Assembly (NCBI GenBank): GCA_937138295.1
Contig: CAKZOX010000144.1
Location: 1 to 34,567, forward strand
Source: an uncultured Campylobacteraceae bacterium
GTDB taxonomy: Bacteria; Campylobacterota; Campylobacteria; Campylobacterales; Arcobacteraceae
Direction: 5' to 3'
Length of the DNA stretch: 34,567 nt
How positions within the stretch are numbered: position 1 is the first letter of the stretch; every line of letters starts with the position of its first letter. Below the pieces are notes generated by a model. That model saw only the letters and a list, made by a program, of their open reading frames with translations. It searched no databases and was not told the origin of the DNA. A program made the translations under genes and the position numbers. Shown here piece after piece: positions 23,635 through 33,533 of this stretch.

Positions 23635-25332
23635 ATGACTGTAGAAACAAAAGCAACTCAAAGAAGTGACTTTAATACTTGAGAACTAATTAAAGAACTT
23701 AAACTAGATATGTCTGATGACGAGTTAAAATCGCTTATCAAAAAATGGACAACTATTGCAGCAAATAACGATACTATATTAAATTCAGACTGAAAAGAAA
23801 ACAAGGCTTACTATAATGGTCTTGATAAAAGAACTGAAGATATAATGGACGATAAAAGTAAAGTTACTGACAATAGAATCTTTACAGATATGGAAACTAT
23901 CTTGCCTATTGTTACGTCAACACCTGCAAAACCTATTGTATTTATACCTAGTGGACAATGATGAGATACAAAGGAAAAAATTAGAGACCAATCTATTAAA
24001 ACTCAAAAAATTCTATTAGCTATATATGAAGACCAAAAACTACAACAAAAGTTTGAGAAAATGTATAGACAGCATCAAATATATAGAATTGGTATGATTA
24101 AATATGGTATATCAGACGACCAAATATTTGCTGATGTAATACTTCCTCCTAGATTAATGCTAGATAGTGAAGCTACTACAATTGAAGATTCAGAGTTTAT
24201 TTGAGAAAAAATTGTTGATACTGCAAAGAATATTATTAATAAATACCCTGATAAAGAAAAAGAGATTAGCCAAAAAGTTCAAGGTAAATTATGAACTAAA
24301 CTAACTTATATCGAATGGTGGACTGATGAATTCGTAGTAGTATCTATTGATTCTGAAATTATATTAGAAAAAAAGAAAAACCCTTTATTTGATTATGAAG
24401 GTATAACAAAAACAGAAGTTGACGAGTTTGGTAAAGAAATTGAGGGAAATCCTACAAAAAATAACTTCTTTGTAAGACCTAAAAAACCTTTTATTGCTTT
24501 TAATGTATATAATATAGGAGAAAGTATAATTGATGAGACAACTACTTTAATATTATGTAAATCGCTACAAGATAATATAAACGATAGGAAAAGACAAATA
24601 GCTGACAATTCTAATCTTGTTTGAAATCCTATAAGAGTGTATACTTGATTTAACTGAGACCAAGCAGCAGAAGCTAATGATAATTTAGCAGCTTGAGATG
24701 GTGTAAACTTATCAGACTGACAATCTATTAGTTATGTTCAAGCCGCTCCATTACCTGCTTATGTATCAAACGATTTACAAGACACTAGAAATTCAATAGA
24801 TAATATCTTTGGGATTCATGATACAAGTAAAGGGATTAGAGCTTGAGGAGCAGGAGAATCTGGTCTTGCAAGAGAACAACTAAGAGAATGAGACCAAGAT
24901 AGGCAAGCTACTATTGGTAGAGCTATTGAGCAAGTATCTGAAGAACTATATAATGCCTTCGCTCATCTTATTAAAGTGTTCTATGATACTGACCAACTAA
25001 TTCCTATAATGTGAAAAGGGAATGCAGAAGATTATGTGCAATTTAAAAGAGATGATATTGCTGAAGGTATGAAAATTAGAGTCAAACCTTGAAGCACTAT
25101 CCCTGAGGATAAGAATGCACAAAAAGCACAAGCATTAGAATTATTACCTGCGTGATTAATTACAAAGAAAAGAGGTTATGAAATGATGGGTATAGAAGAT
25201 GCAGAAGAAGCAGCAAAAGAACTTGAATTAGAATGAGCTTTAGCACAAAAAGCACAGGAAGAAGTATTAACAAAAGAGAAACAAGAAGACACTATGAGTC
25301 AACTACAAGAACAAATAGGTCAACTTAATTAA
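23635..25332 (+). CDS. Portal protein
   Basis: 565 residues, in the expected place after terL and of the right length. It has an N-terminal helical wing (NSDGKENKAYYNGLDKRTED), stem-region helices, IFADVILPPRLMLDSE in the middle, and SGLAREQLREGDQDRQATIG, RAIEQVSEELYNAFAHLIK near the C-terminus, a pattern common in phage portals with an ExxR... crown helix. A C-terminal Gln-rich helix ends the protein. It forms the dodecameric DNA channel at one capsid vertex. Confidence 0.88.
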
Positions 25333-25333
25333 T

Positions 25334-25424
25334 TTGACAAAGTTTTTAAAAGAATTATATTATCTATAAGACCGTATCGTAATGAAGTCTCAAAACTAAT
25401 TTTATCGTAATAACTATTTAAAGA
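25334..25424 (+). promoter_or_regulatory. Promoter of the capsid operon
   Basis: TTGACA (25334-25339), 16-bp spacer, TATATT (25356-25361). The leader holds a weak AGAC/GTCT hairpin (25369-25390) and a direct repeat ATCGTAAT (25376-25383 and 25404-25411). It would give the scaffold, capsid and decoration genes their own transcript. Confidence 0.75.
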
Positions 25425-26162
25425 ATGGGAGATACAAACGCACAAGTTGAAGATTATTTTTCTAAATTTGATAATGAAGAAGAAAATCTAGTAAACTTTT
25501 CAGACTCGTTACCTGAAACAAAAGAAACAGATACTAAAGAGACTAAGGAAGTAATTGACCCAAAAGGAACTGAGGAAGAAGTTTCAAAAGAAGCTGAACC
25601 AGAAATCCCTGAAGATACTCCTTTTCATAAACACCCTAGATGGCAAGAAAAGCTAAGTGAAAACAAAAAATTGAAAGAACAACAAAGTGAATGGAAAAAA
25701 GAAAGAGAAGAACTACAAGCTAGACTTGAAGCTCTTGAAAGTGTTCCAAAAACTGATGAAGAACTTGAATGAATGACTCCCGCTGAAATTCAAGCATATA
25801 CTAGGGAACAGTTAGAAAAGGAAAATGCTAAAAAAGCTGAACTATCTAAAAGGGAAGAAGAAGAAGCGGATAGATACATAGATGAATCTCTTGAAGCTAT
25901 TAAGGATACAGGATTTAATTTAACTAAATCAGTTGAAAATGAAATCTTAAAGTATTCTAATGACTACACAGAGGGAGACATCGCAAAAGCATTTGAATTG
26001 TACCAAAAGATACATCAAACAAAAGAATCATGAAAAGAAGAAGCGGCAAAAGAAGCAGCAAAGAAAAAAGCTGCTCAAACTAATAGAAGTAATAAAGGCT
26101 CTACTTCAAATACATGATGATTTGTAAGATGAACAAGTTGGGATAGTTTAAATCTTAAATAG
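25425..26162 (+). CDS. Scaffolding protein
   Basis: 245 residues, very acidic and helical, located between portal and major capsid gene. TPFHKHPRWQEKLSENKKLK opens a long coiled coil (residues 66-150, EWKKEREELQARLEALE); the C-terminus is basic with GGFVRGTSWDSLNLK. Scaffolds are typically like this, with a C-terminal capsid-binding segment. The standard code splits it at TGA codons 116 and 203. Confidence 0.82.
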
Positions 26163-26186
26163 ATTTAACTTTATAATTAAAATAAT

Positions 26187-27233
26187 ATGACTTTCGGAAC
26201 AGATTTACAAAACAATATGAGAGACCAAATTGCACCTAAAATAGTTGATACTGTATTAGGAGGTAACTTGATTCTACAAGTAATGTTAGGAATGAGAAAA
26301 AGTTCTTTTACATCAGATGTAAAAAGATATGTAGTTAAAACTTCTACAGCGTGAAATGGTGGTTCTTTTTCTGGATTAGACAGATTCAACACTAATGTTG
26401 TTAACACAACTCAAAAACTAGAATTTTCTCCTAGAATGTATGAACAACCTATTGTTCTTCCAGGTGATGAATTATCTTTATCTAAAACTAAAGATTCAGT
26501 TAGAAACTTACAAACTCAAAAAGGGGAAGAAGCTAGTCAAGAAATGGCTGACGGAATCGGGACTCTTTTATACGGTGATGGTACAGGGAACTCTAATAAA
26601 GATTTCTTAGGACTAATCGCTGGTTGTGATGACGGTACTAATGTTGCTACTTACGGTGGTTTATCAAGAGCTACTTATACAACAATTAAAGGTACTTTAG
26701 ATTCTACTACAACTACTATTACTTTTGCAGCTATTGACGCAATGTTAAGGTCTACAAATTCAGGTAATGAAAAAGTTGATATGATTCTTACTACTGAAGC
26801 AATCTTTGATTATATTGCAGCATTATTCACATCTACTAATAATCAAACAAACGCAAATACTTCTACAGGTGGTTTAATTAAAACTGCTATTTCAGGACTT
26901 GCGGGTGAAGCTGGTTTCACTTCTTTATTCTATAAAGGTGTTCCAATCATTGCAGATGAAAAATGTCCTGCAGACCATGTATTCTTCTTAAATACTAAAA
27001 CTTGGGAATTCGCTACTGTTGATGATATGTTTGGAACTACTCCAGTAATGTTAAAATCAGCTGAAATTGAAGGACAATATAATGTTAATACTGAAAAATC
27101 TTATGGATTTAATGTATCATCTACTATGTCTCCAACTGACCAATATGGTTTTATATCTCACTTATTCTTAATGGGTAACTTGATTTGTAAAAATCCTAGA
27201 AGAAACTGATATATGAATGCAATCACTGCGTAA
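26187..27233 (+). CDS. Major capsid protein (HK97-like)
   Basis: 348 residues, following the scaffold. An N-terminal helical arm (MTFGTDLQNNMRDQIAPKIV), a beta-rich P-domain region (FSPRMYEQPIVLPGDELSLS), A-domain segments EMADGIGTLLYGDGTGNSNK and KVDMILTTEAIFDYIAALF, then YKGVPIIADEKCPADHVFFL and TMSPTDQYGFISHLFLMGNL fit the HK97 fold of many podovirus capsids. Of 34 glycines only two (residues 56 and 341) are TGA; the rest are GGT, GGA or GGG. The standard code would see only an internal fragment from 26436. Confidence 0.88.
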
Positions 27234-27269
27234 TAGAAAGAAAACTTTAATAAATAATTTAAAAGAACT

Positions 27270-27542
27270 ATGTTATATAAATGAGCTGCTGATAAAGTAG
27301 GAGATGTTGAATTAGTTGCTGTAACAGTTTCGGCTGCTGCTGCTTCTGGTGTATCTGCTGCAAATCCTGCTTTAGTAGGTGGGAAAATCTTAGGTGCATA
27401 TGCTACAAGTAACCAAGACCAATTCGTTGATAGTATTGCTATTGGTGCTACTGGTATTGTTACTGTAACTCTTGCTGCTAATGCTACTGCGGACAATGTG
27501 TTTGCTGTATCTGTACTTAGATCAACTGGTAATGATGCTTAA
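27270..27542 (+). CDS. Head decoration-like protein
   Basis: 90 residues of small, hydrophobic and Thr/Ala-rich sequence (VELVAVTVSAAAASGVSAAN, then ATGIVTVTLAANATADNVF). Its position right after the capsid gene and its beta-strand character fit a minor capsid or decoration protein. Codon use resembles the capsid gene (many GCT, GGT; one TGA), so it is probably abundant. Confidence 0.65.
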
Positions 27543-27547
27543 TTATT

Positions 27548-27565
27548 AGAGAGCTTCGGCTCTCT
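27548..27565 (+). promoter_or_regulatory. UUCG-capped hairpin without U tract
   Basis: AGAGAGC (27548-27554) and GCTCTCT (27559-27565) form a perfect 7-bp stem closed by C(TTCG)G, the most stable tetraloop. No T run follows, so it is not a classical terminator. Placed after the abundant capsid and decoration genes, it may protect their mRNA end or limit readthrough. Confidence 0.7.
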
Positions 27566-27568
27566 ACT

Positions 27569-27997
27569 ATGACTGAAAAGTCTCCATATTATAACTTAAG
27601 ACAAGCAATTATGTCTATGACTGAACAAGAATTAAGAGCACAAAGAACGAAATCAACAAGTATAACAAATATTTTAGATAAAGATTTTGACTTTAAATGG
27701 GATTCAGTAGATTACTGTATTGAAAAATCAGAAACACAATCACACCCTTTTTACTTAGCTGAACATGCAGCATTTCATATGGCTAGAACATATTGTACAG
27801 AAAAAGGTATAGAATTTCATAAAAAAGGTTGAGAAATCGTTGATAAAATAATGGGTAAAGAATTTATTGAATATAATAAACTTACTAAAAAACAAGCAAT
27901 TGAATTAGCTAAAAAAAGAAAAATATCTTTAGAAGATAATAAAGGTAAAGAAAAATCTAAAGAAGTATTGATTGCTGACTTAAAGGCAACTCACTAA
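27569..27997 (+). CDS. 142-residue protein with SAP-like C-terminus
   Basis: N-terminal helical region with SYYNLRQAIMSMTEQELRAQ-like sequence and a conserved-looking HPFYLAEHAAFHMARTYC segment. The C-terminus (LTKKQAIELAKKRKISLEDN then SKEVLIADLKATH) resembles a SAP helix-extension-helix motif, which binds DNA. A head-completion or capsid-vertex role is possible given the location. Confidence 0.6.
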
Positions 27998-28000
27998 TAT

Positions 28001-28028
28001 TTGATTTTATAGACAAAATATATAAAAT
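28001..28028 (+). promoter_or_regulatory. Promoter TTGATT-16-TAAAAT
   Basis: TTGATT (28001-28006), 16-bp spacer, TAAAAT (28023-28028), directly followed by a hairpin and T run. Weaker -10 than the others. Confidence 0.5.
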
Positions 28029-28056
28029 AAGAGTAATTAACCATTACTCTTTTTTT
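28029..28056 (+). terminator. Hairpin plus T7 directly before start codon
   Basis: AGAGTAAT (28030-28037) pairs with ATTACTCT (28043-28050) over TAACC, followed by a T7 run (28050-28056) and immediately ATG at 28057. It would terminate the capsid operon. The possible promoter just upstream makes the hairpin also the 5' end of the next mRNA, as at 4254. Confidence 0.85.
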
Positions 28057-28743
28057 ATGAAAAAATTTAAAAGCCTTAATTTCACTTATGAACGACTAAA
28101 AACAGAAGTTGAAACGATGACTAAAAAATGAATAGCGTTAAATGCTCAATATAATTTATTAAATGATAAAGTTAAAATAAAAGAATGACAACTAAAAGAA
28201 TTAGAAAAAATATTAAAAGAAAATACTCACAATAATAAAGTAGATATTACAAACTTTAATAAAGATTTTGTTGAACAAATAGAAAAGAAGAATAAAGAAT
28301 TAAAAGATTTACAATATTTATTGACTCTTAAAGAAAATGAGTTAAAAGAATTCCATATAGCACAACAGAAAACAGAAATACGACTACAAGGTCTTGAAAA
28401 AGAATTAATATCCTTAGAAAGGCAATTAAGCATCAAAGACAAGGTCTTGAATGAAATTCAGTCAGATTTATTACAAAAAACAGAGGAATTAAAAGAAAAA
28501 GAGAAAAACTGGAATAAAAAACTGAAATCAAAAGAAGAAGAGCATAAGGCACTAGAAAAAAATATTAAAGAGTTAAGAAATGAATCTATTGTAACGAATC
28601 AAATTCATAAACAAGAAATAGAAATAATAGAAAAGCAAAAAATGGTACTAGAAAAAGAAAATAAAAGGTTATCTGATTTAGAAATTAAAATCAAATCAGA
28701 TATGAGAGAACTCTTATCAGCTAAACAACATACAAATGGCTAA
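28057..28743 (+). CDS. Long coiled-coil virion or assembly protein
   Basis: 228 residues, nearly all one charged helix with heptads of Leu/Ile and Lys/Glu (residues 40-225). Only four glycines, two of them TGA. Too short for a tape measure of a long tail, and located between head genes and the tail-hub gene. A scaffold-like or tail-assembly role is possible. It overlaps the next gene by eight bases. Confidence 0.68.
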
Positions 28744-30220
28744 ACAATTATTAAACATAGATAAATTCCCTACAGGGATAATAAATAATGAAACATCTCA
28801 AACTGTTGACGGTTTTGTTGATATGGTTTGAATTGATATGATTTCACAACCTTGAGTGGCACAAATTAATAATAGATTAGAAAATGATACTACTACTTGA
28901 ATGACTACAAGGCCATTATCAGCTGCTGTTTTTGATGGCAAGGTTTTAGTTTGAAATGAAGACGAGGAAATATGGTATGAAAATACTGCAAATACATGGA
29001 CGTTATTGCATACAAATACAAATAATTGAGATATTGAAGATTTGATAGTATATCAAAAACATTTAATATATGCTTCGATTGATGAATTATGAAGAAGTAC
29101 AAATACAACTATTGCAGGTTGATTTACTGACAATCCTACATGGGGAAGTGGAACGAATGCATTTGATGTATGAGAATCTGATAAACCTCATTTCTTCAAA
29201 ATATTTAATAACAGATTATATATATCTGATGGTAACTTATTAGCTGAATTAGATTGAGCTTCATCTCCTTCAGACCCTACATTGTGGGTATTTACTTCAG
29301 ATAAATTTATGTTACCTGAAGGTGAAATTATTATCAGTATGGAAGTTATAGGTAGTTTATTAGCATTATGAACTGAATCAGGAAATTATTATGAATGGGA
29401 TTGAGTAAGTGCTAATGCATCTACTATAGTAAAATCAAATATATGAGGTATTAATGCTCTTATTCAAATAGAAAACACACTATTTGCTCTCGCTTGAATT
29501 GATTGAGTAGTGTATAGATTTAATGGTGCTGATTTTAAGCCTGATATAAAGATACCAAATAATAGATTTAATTTATCAAGTACATCAAAAACAAGGAAGC
29601 CAGCAGTAAGAAGATATAAGAACTGATTTATGTTTGCTATTCCTAAAAACGGAATTTATATATATGATAGAGTTGACACAAATAGTAAATTCATCTTAAC
29701 TAAATATGGTAACTTAAGTGATTGACAATTAATAGACCAATTTGATTGAGATATTCGAATGTTATTTATTACAGACCCCACAAGTTCTATAGATTCATTT
29801 ATTGTATGATATGAATATAATGGAACTACTACAATTGATAGGACATCTTCAAGTACTAAATATAGAATGTATGAATCATGAGCTTGAGATGATACATCAG
29901 CACCATTTTTTGAAACCCAAGTATATGAATTAAGAGATAATAATTGAAAGCCAAATAAGGTTCAATGAGTTCAATGATTATTTAACGATACTAATGAAAT
30001 ATCAGAATTTTGAAATATAAGGATATATTATAGAATAAATAGAAATGAGACTTATGTTCTGCTCTGAGATATTTGAAATGACTGAGTAGATTTTGATAAA
30101 ATATTAAGAGGTATCTGAAAGAGAGTAGATAAGGTCCAGTTTAAAATACTATTTTGAGCTGAAACAATATCTGATACAAATCCAAGAAACACAAAACTTA
30201 CTTGACTAAGAATATTTTAA
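28736..30220 (+). CDS. Tail hub / beta-propeller-like virion protein
   Basis: 494 residues with repeated beta-hairpin units that look propeller-like: VFDGKVLVGNEDEEIWYE, VYQKHLIYASIDELGRSTN, IFNNRLYISDGNLLAELDG, VIGSLLALGTESGNYYEWDG, IENTLFALAGIDGVVYRFNG, YKNGFMFAIPKNGIYIYD. After these comes a beta-sandwich ending KVQFKILFGAET... and LTGLRIF. This resembles the large tail-hub (tub B-like) proteins of short-tailed phages; position between head genes and the adaptor supports it. Over 30 TGA glycines. Confidence 0.7.
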
Positions 30221-30222
30221 AA

Positions 30223-30681
30223 ATGAGTATTAACCAAAGACATTCACATTCGTGAAGATGATGAGATTGAGAGAAAATAGATTATAAAAATCTTAAAAAC
30301 TTACCAGACTTATCTGCTGTAAAATATTTTCAAGATAATGATACCAGATGGACCTGAGCGTATACTGCATGAGATTTTACTGTAACATCATGATTTCCTC
30401 CTAAGAGGATCGATATAAAGTCTTCTTTTGAATGAAATAATGAATGAGCTTCAATATGAACTGCAATTATTAATGATGATTGAACAATAGAAAATGGTTG
30501 TATATTTGTAGATTGAAGCTTTACTACACAGTGGAGAACACAAAATTGAATTATATGAGCTATTAAAGCATGAGCTTCATCAACTGTATTTGAGGTAACT
30601 GCTGTATCAAGTACAGGATTTACCTTAAATGTAAATAATAATAACTGGCCATTTAATACAATTATAACAGTTCAATGATAA
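30223..30681 (+). CDS. Tail or appendage protein, 152 residues
   Basis: N-terminus SHSGRGGDGEKIDYKNLKNL has the H-S-x-G-x-G-G ... I-x-Y-x-x-L-x-N-L-P pattern often found at the start of phage tail-fibre proteins. The C-terminal half is a beta-sandwich (PPKRIDIKSSFEGNNEGASI, IENGCIFVDG, FTLNVNNNNWPFNTIITVQG). Two bases after the hub gene. Probably a small fibre or adhesin on the tail tip. Confidence 0.65.
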
Positions 30682-30684
30682 TTC

Positions 30685-30738
30685 TTGCTATTAATAAGAA
30701 AATTCATATATTCATATATAACATATAACAAAATAATT
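30685..30738 (+). promoter_or_regulatory. Promoter TTGCTA-16-TATATT
   Basis: TTGCTA (30685-30690), 16-bp spacer, TATATT (30707-30712), starting just after the previous stop. The AT-rich leader lacks the hairpin seen at other promoters. Confidence 0.6.
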
Positions 30739-31440
30739 ATGGCTAAAAAAACATATTGAGAAATGTTTAACAAGATTGTTAGGAAAGTCGGGTTAACAAA
30801 TACATTTAATGATTGAACTGATGAGACAGAATCTATTAAAGAAGATATAAACGATATACAAAAACAAGTATTATCTATGTCTAAAACATATTTAAAAAAA
30901 TCAGGTGTTCTTGTATCGTGAGGAACTGTTGCGGGGCAGGCAGAATATGATATACCTACAACGGTTGATAAAGTATCTTTTGTAAAAGTTACAGTTGATA
31001 GTAATGATTATTTCCCTGAACAAATAACAATTCCAGATTTTAATGAATTAGTTAATATTAACCAATCTTCTGATATTCCTGAATATTGGGTAATAGATAA
31101 AACTAAATTAGTTTTATATCCTACTCCTGTAACTAATTCATTACCAATTGAATTAAATGCAAATATATTTGCGACAGATTTAGAAACAGACCCATCTGTA
31201 TCAACTGATGAGTCAACTCAATTAGAAATAAAAGAGGGTTATGAAAATGTGATATATTATTATTGTTTAAATGAGGCATACGAAAGACAAGAAGATACAA
31301 CACTATGAGATAGGCAATTAAACAAATATGAGAAATTAATGAAAGAGTATAAAGATGAGGTTAAAAATTCAACGAATAGTGTAGTCGTGAAACACAGATG
31401 AAATAAATCATTTAAAAGAGATTTTACTATTACAAACTAA
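30739..31440 (+). CDS. Head-tail adaptor protein
   Basis: 233 residues. SGGTVAGQAEYDIPTTVDKV, then EQITIPDFNELVNINQSSDI, PEYWVIDKTKLVLYPTPVTN and a C-terminal helical region (GYENVIYYYCLNEAYERQED) follow the pattern of podovirus-type adaptor or tail accessory proteins (beta-strand G-x-x-x-Y-x-(L/I)P, then a yPtP strand). This class joins the portal to the tail hub. Confidence 0.72.
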
Positions 31441-31449
31441 TAAATAAAT

Positions 31450-33522
31450 ATGGCTAAAAATAAACTCGATGCTATTAAAAAAAGATTAAACACTCAAGTA
31501 GACACATTAACTACTTGAGGTCTTTCTAGGGAAGATGCTTTAAAGCAAGTTGCTTGAAAACTCAAAGGAACAGAAACTCTTGATAATATCAATAAGTTAA
31601 GAGAAACTCCTACGACTCCTACAACTCCTACTGAAGAAGTAAATCAAACTCCTATTACTAATGGAATACAAAAACCTGAAACTACAGTGACTGCTCCAAC
31701 TGAAACTGAAGAACAAAGAACTCTTAGAGAACAAGTTGCTCAAAAGGTAGCAAGCGAAAAATCAAGAGAGCAATTATTAATAGAACAAAGAAATGCAGAA
31801 GGGAGATGAGATTTAGTTGAACAATGAAATCTATTTAGACAAGAAGCTGCTAATGTACAAGAAGATTTAGCTAATATATCTGCGTGATTAAAAGCAGAAG
31901 GTTGAGCAATTACTAATATTGCAGCATCGAGAATTAGAGAGGCTAGGTCAGCCCCATTAAGAGACCAGCTCACAAGTCTTGTAAAAGGTCAAGAGTTAAC
32001 TTCTGCTAGTCTTAAAGAACTAGATAGCTCCATTGATGCAATACTTGAAGCGAGAGCTTTAGATAGGCAAGATGAAGTAACTAAACTATCAACTCAAATA
32101 GAAAGTTCGAATCTTACCACTGAACAAAAAAATACTTTATTGAGTCAGTTATGAGTACAAACTGCTAGAATGAAAAGAGAAGAAGAAAATGAAGCATTTA
32201 GACAAAAAGAACAAATCAAAGCAGATATAGCAAGAGCAGATGAAGAAAGCATTGCAAAAACCGGATTAACTGCTGAACAGAATCTACAAGCTGCTAACAT
32301 TATTCAGGATTTTGATGTAAAAGAAGATAGTATTGCTTGACAATCTATTAGAAAACTTTTAAAAGAAGGGAAAACTCCTGAACAAATAAATCAAATACTT
32401 TGATTATCTACAGATTCTACTTGAAAAATAGATGATGAACAATTCACGAGACAAGAAAAACTAAGAAAAGAATTTGAATCAAGTGCTTCTGTTAAAAACT
32501 ATCTTGAAGCTACTCAACAATTTGCGAGTGTTGTTTCAAGTTTATGACAAGAATCTTGACCATGAGATATGGCTGCCGTGTTCTCTTTTATGAAAACACT
32601 TGACCCAAGTTCAGTAGTAAGAGAAACTGAATTTGCTGCAGCTGCTAATTCTTCAGGTATACTAGACAAAGCACAATCTTTACAATTATTAAAGAAAGCA
32701 GAAACTTGAGAAATACTTACACCAAAACAAAGACAACAATTTGTACAAATTGCGAAAGCATTATTTGAAAATAGAAAATCCGCATTTGATGAAAGAGCAA
32801 GTAGATTTATTACTCTATCAAAAGAAGCATGAGCTAATCCTAGAAGTGTTGTACTAGACTTTGATAATATACCTTGATTTGCATCTAATCTTACTGAAGA
32901 TGATTTAGCTCCAATTTGAGCCAATAGTTCTGATGAAGAAGTTCTAAATTATTTAAACAATAGCAGTAACTTTAGTCAATATAATGCTGAAAATATCGAC
33001 AATGCTAGTGATGATGAAATAAATTCTCTATTATGAGGTTTTAATTCAGCAGACCAAACTGCTTGACCAAAGGATTTAACTAGCTTTATAAAAAGTAAAG
33101 AAGGATTTAGAGCTGAAGCATATCTTGATTCTGCTTGAGTTCCTACTATATGATATTGAGCTACTAAAATAAACGGTCAACCAGTAAAATTATGAGATAC
33201 TATTACAGAACAAGAAGCTGATAAAGTATTTCAAGAAGATTTAAAAAGACATAGCAATTTTACAAAATTAGTTACTGTACCATTATCTGAAGCACAGAAA
33301 ACAGCTCTAGCAAGTTTTGAATTTAATTTATGACCGAATATATGGAAATCTACTTGAAAAAGTATTATAGATGATATAAACAACGGTAATATAGATAGAG
33401 CAGTAAAAACTCTAATGGCTCATAATAAGGCAAGAAATCCTAAAACTTGAGAACTCCAGGTTATAAGAGGTTTGCAAAATAGAAGAGCTGAAGAAGGTAA
33501 TTTATTAAAAATTAATACTTAA
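31450..33522 (+). CDS. Virion-associated GH24 lysozyme (ejection protein)
   Basis: 690 residues. The N-terminus LDAIKKRLNTQVDTLTTGGL and SREDALKQVAGKL is followed by a Thr/Pro-rich linker (residues 58-85) and a long helical region (90-530). Residues 540-690 are a GH24 lysozyme: FIKSKEGFRAEAYLDSAGVP with catalytic Glu551, TIGYGATKINGQPVKLGD, ITEQEADKVFQEDLKRHSNF, QKTALASFEFNLGPNIWKST, and RGLQNRRAEEGNLL. All core residues are present. A lysozyme on a large helical virion protein next to the hydrophobic ejection-like protein suggests local wall opening during infection, as with T7 gp16-type proteins. Confidence 0.88.
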
Positions 33523-33533
33523 ATTATAAAAAT

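Noticed and set aside
25773-26033. Two separate genes within 25425-26033
   Set aside because: The apparent boundary is an in-frame TGA. The scaffold protein is continuous from 25425 to 26162.
26436-27209. A 257-residue gene starting at 26436
   Set aside because: It is an internal part of the capsid gene seen when TGA is a stop. With TGA=Gly the gene runs from 26187 to 27233 and starts in the usual leader context.
28057-28743. Tape-measure protein
   Set aside because: At 228 residues it is far too short for a long-tail ruler, and no tube or baseplate genes accompany it.
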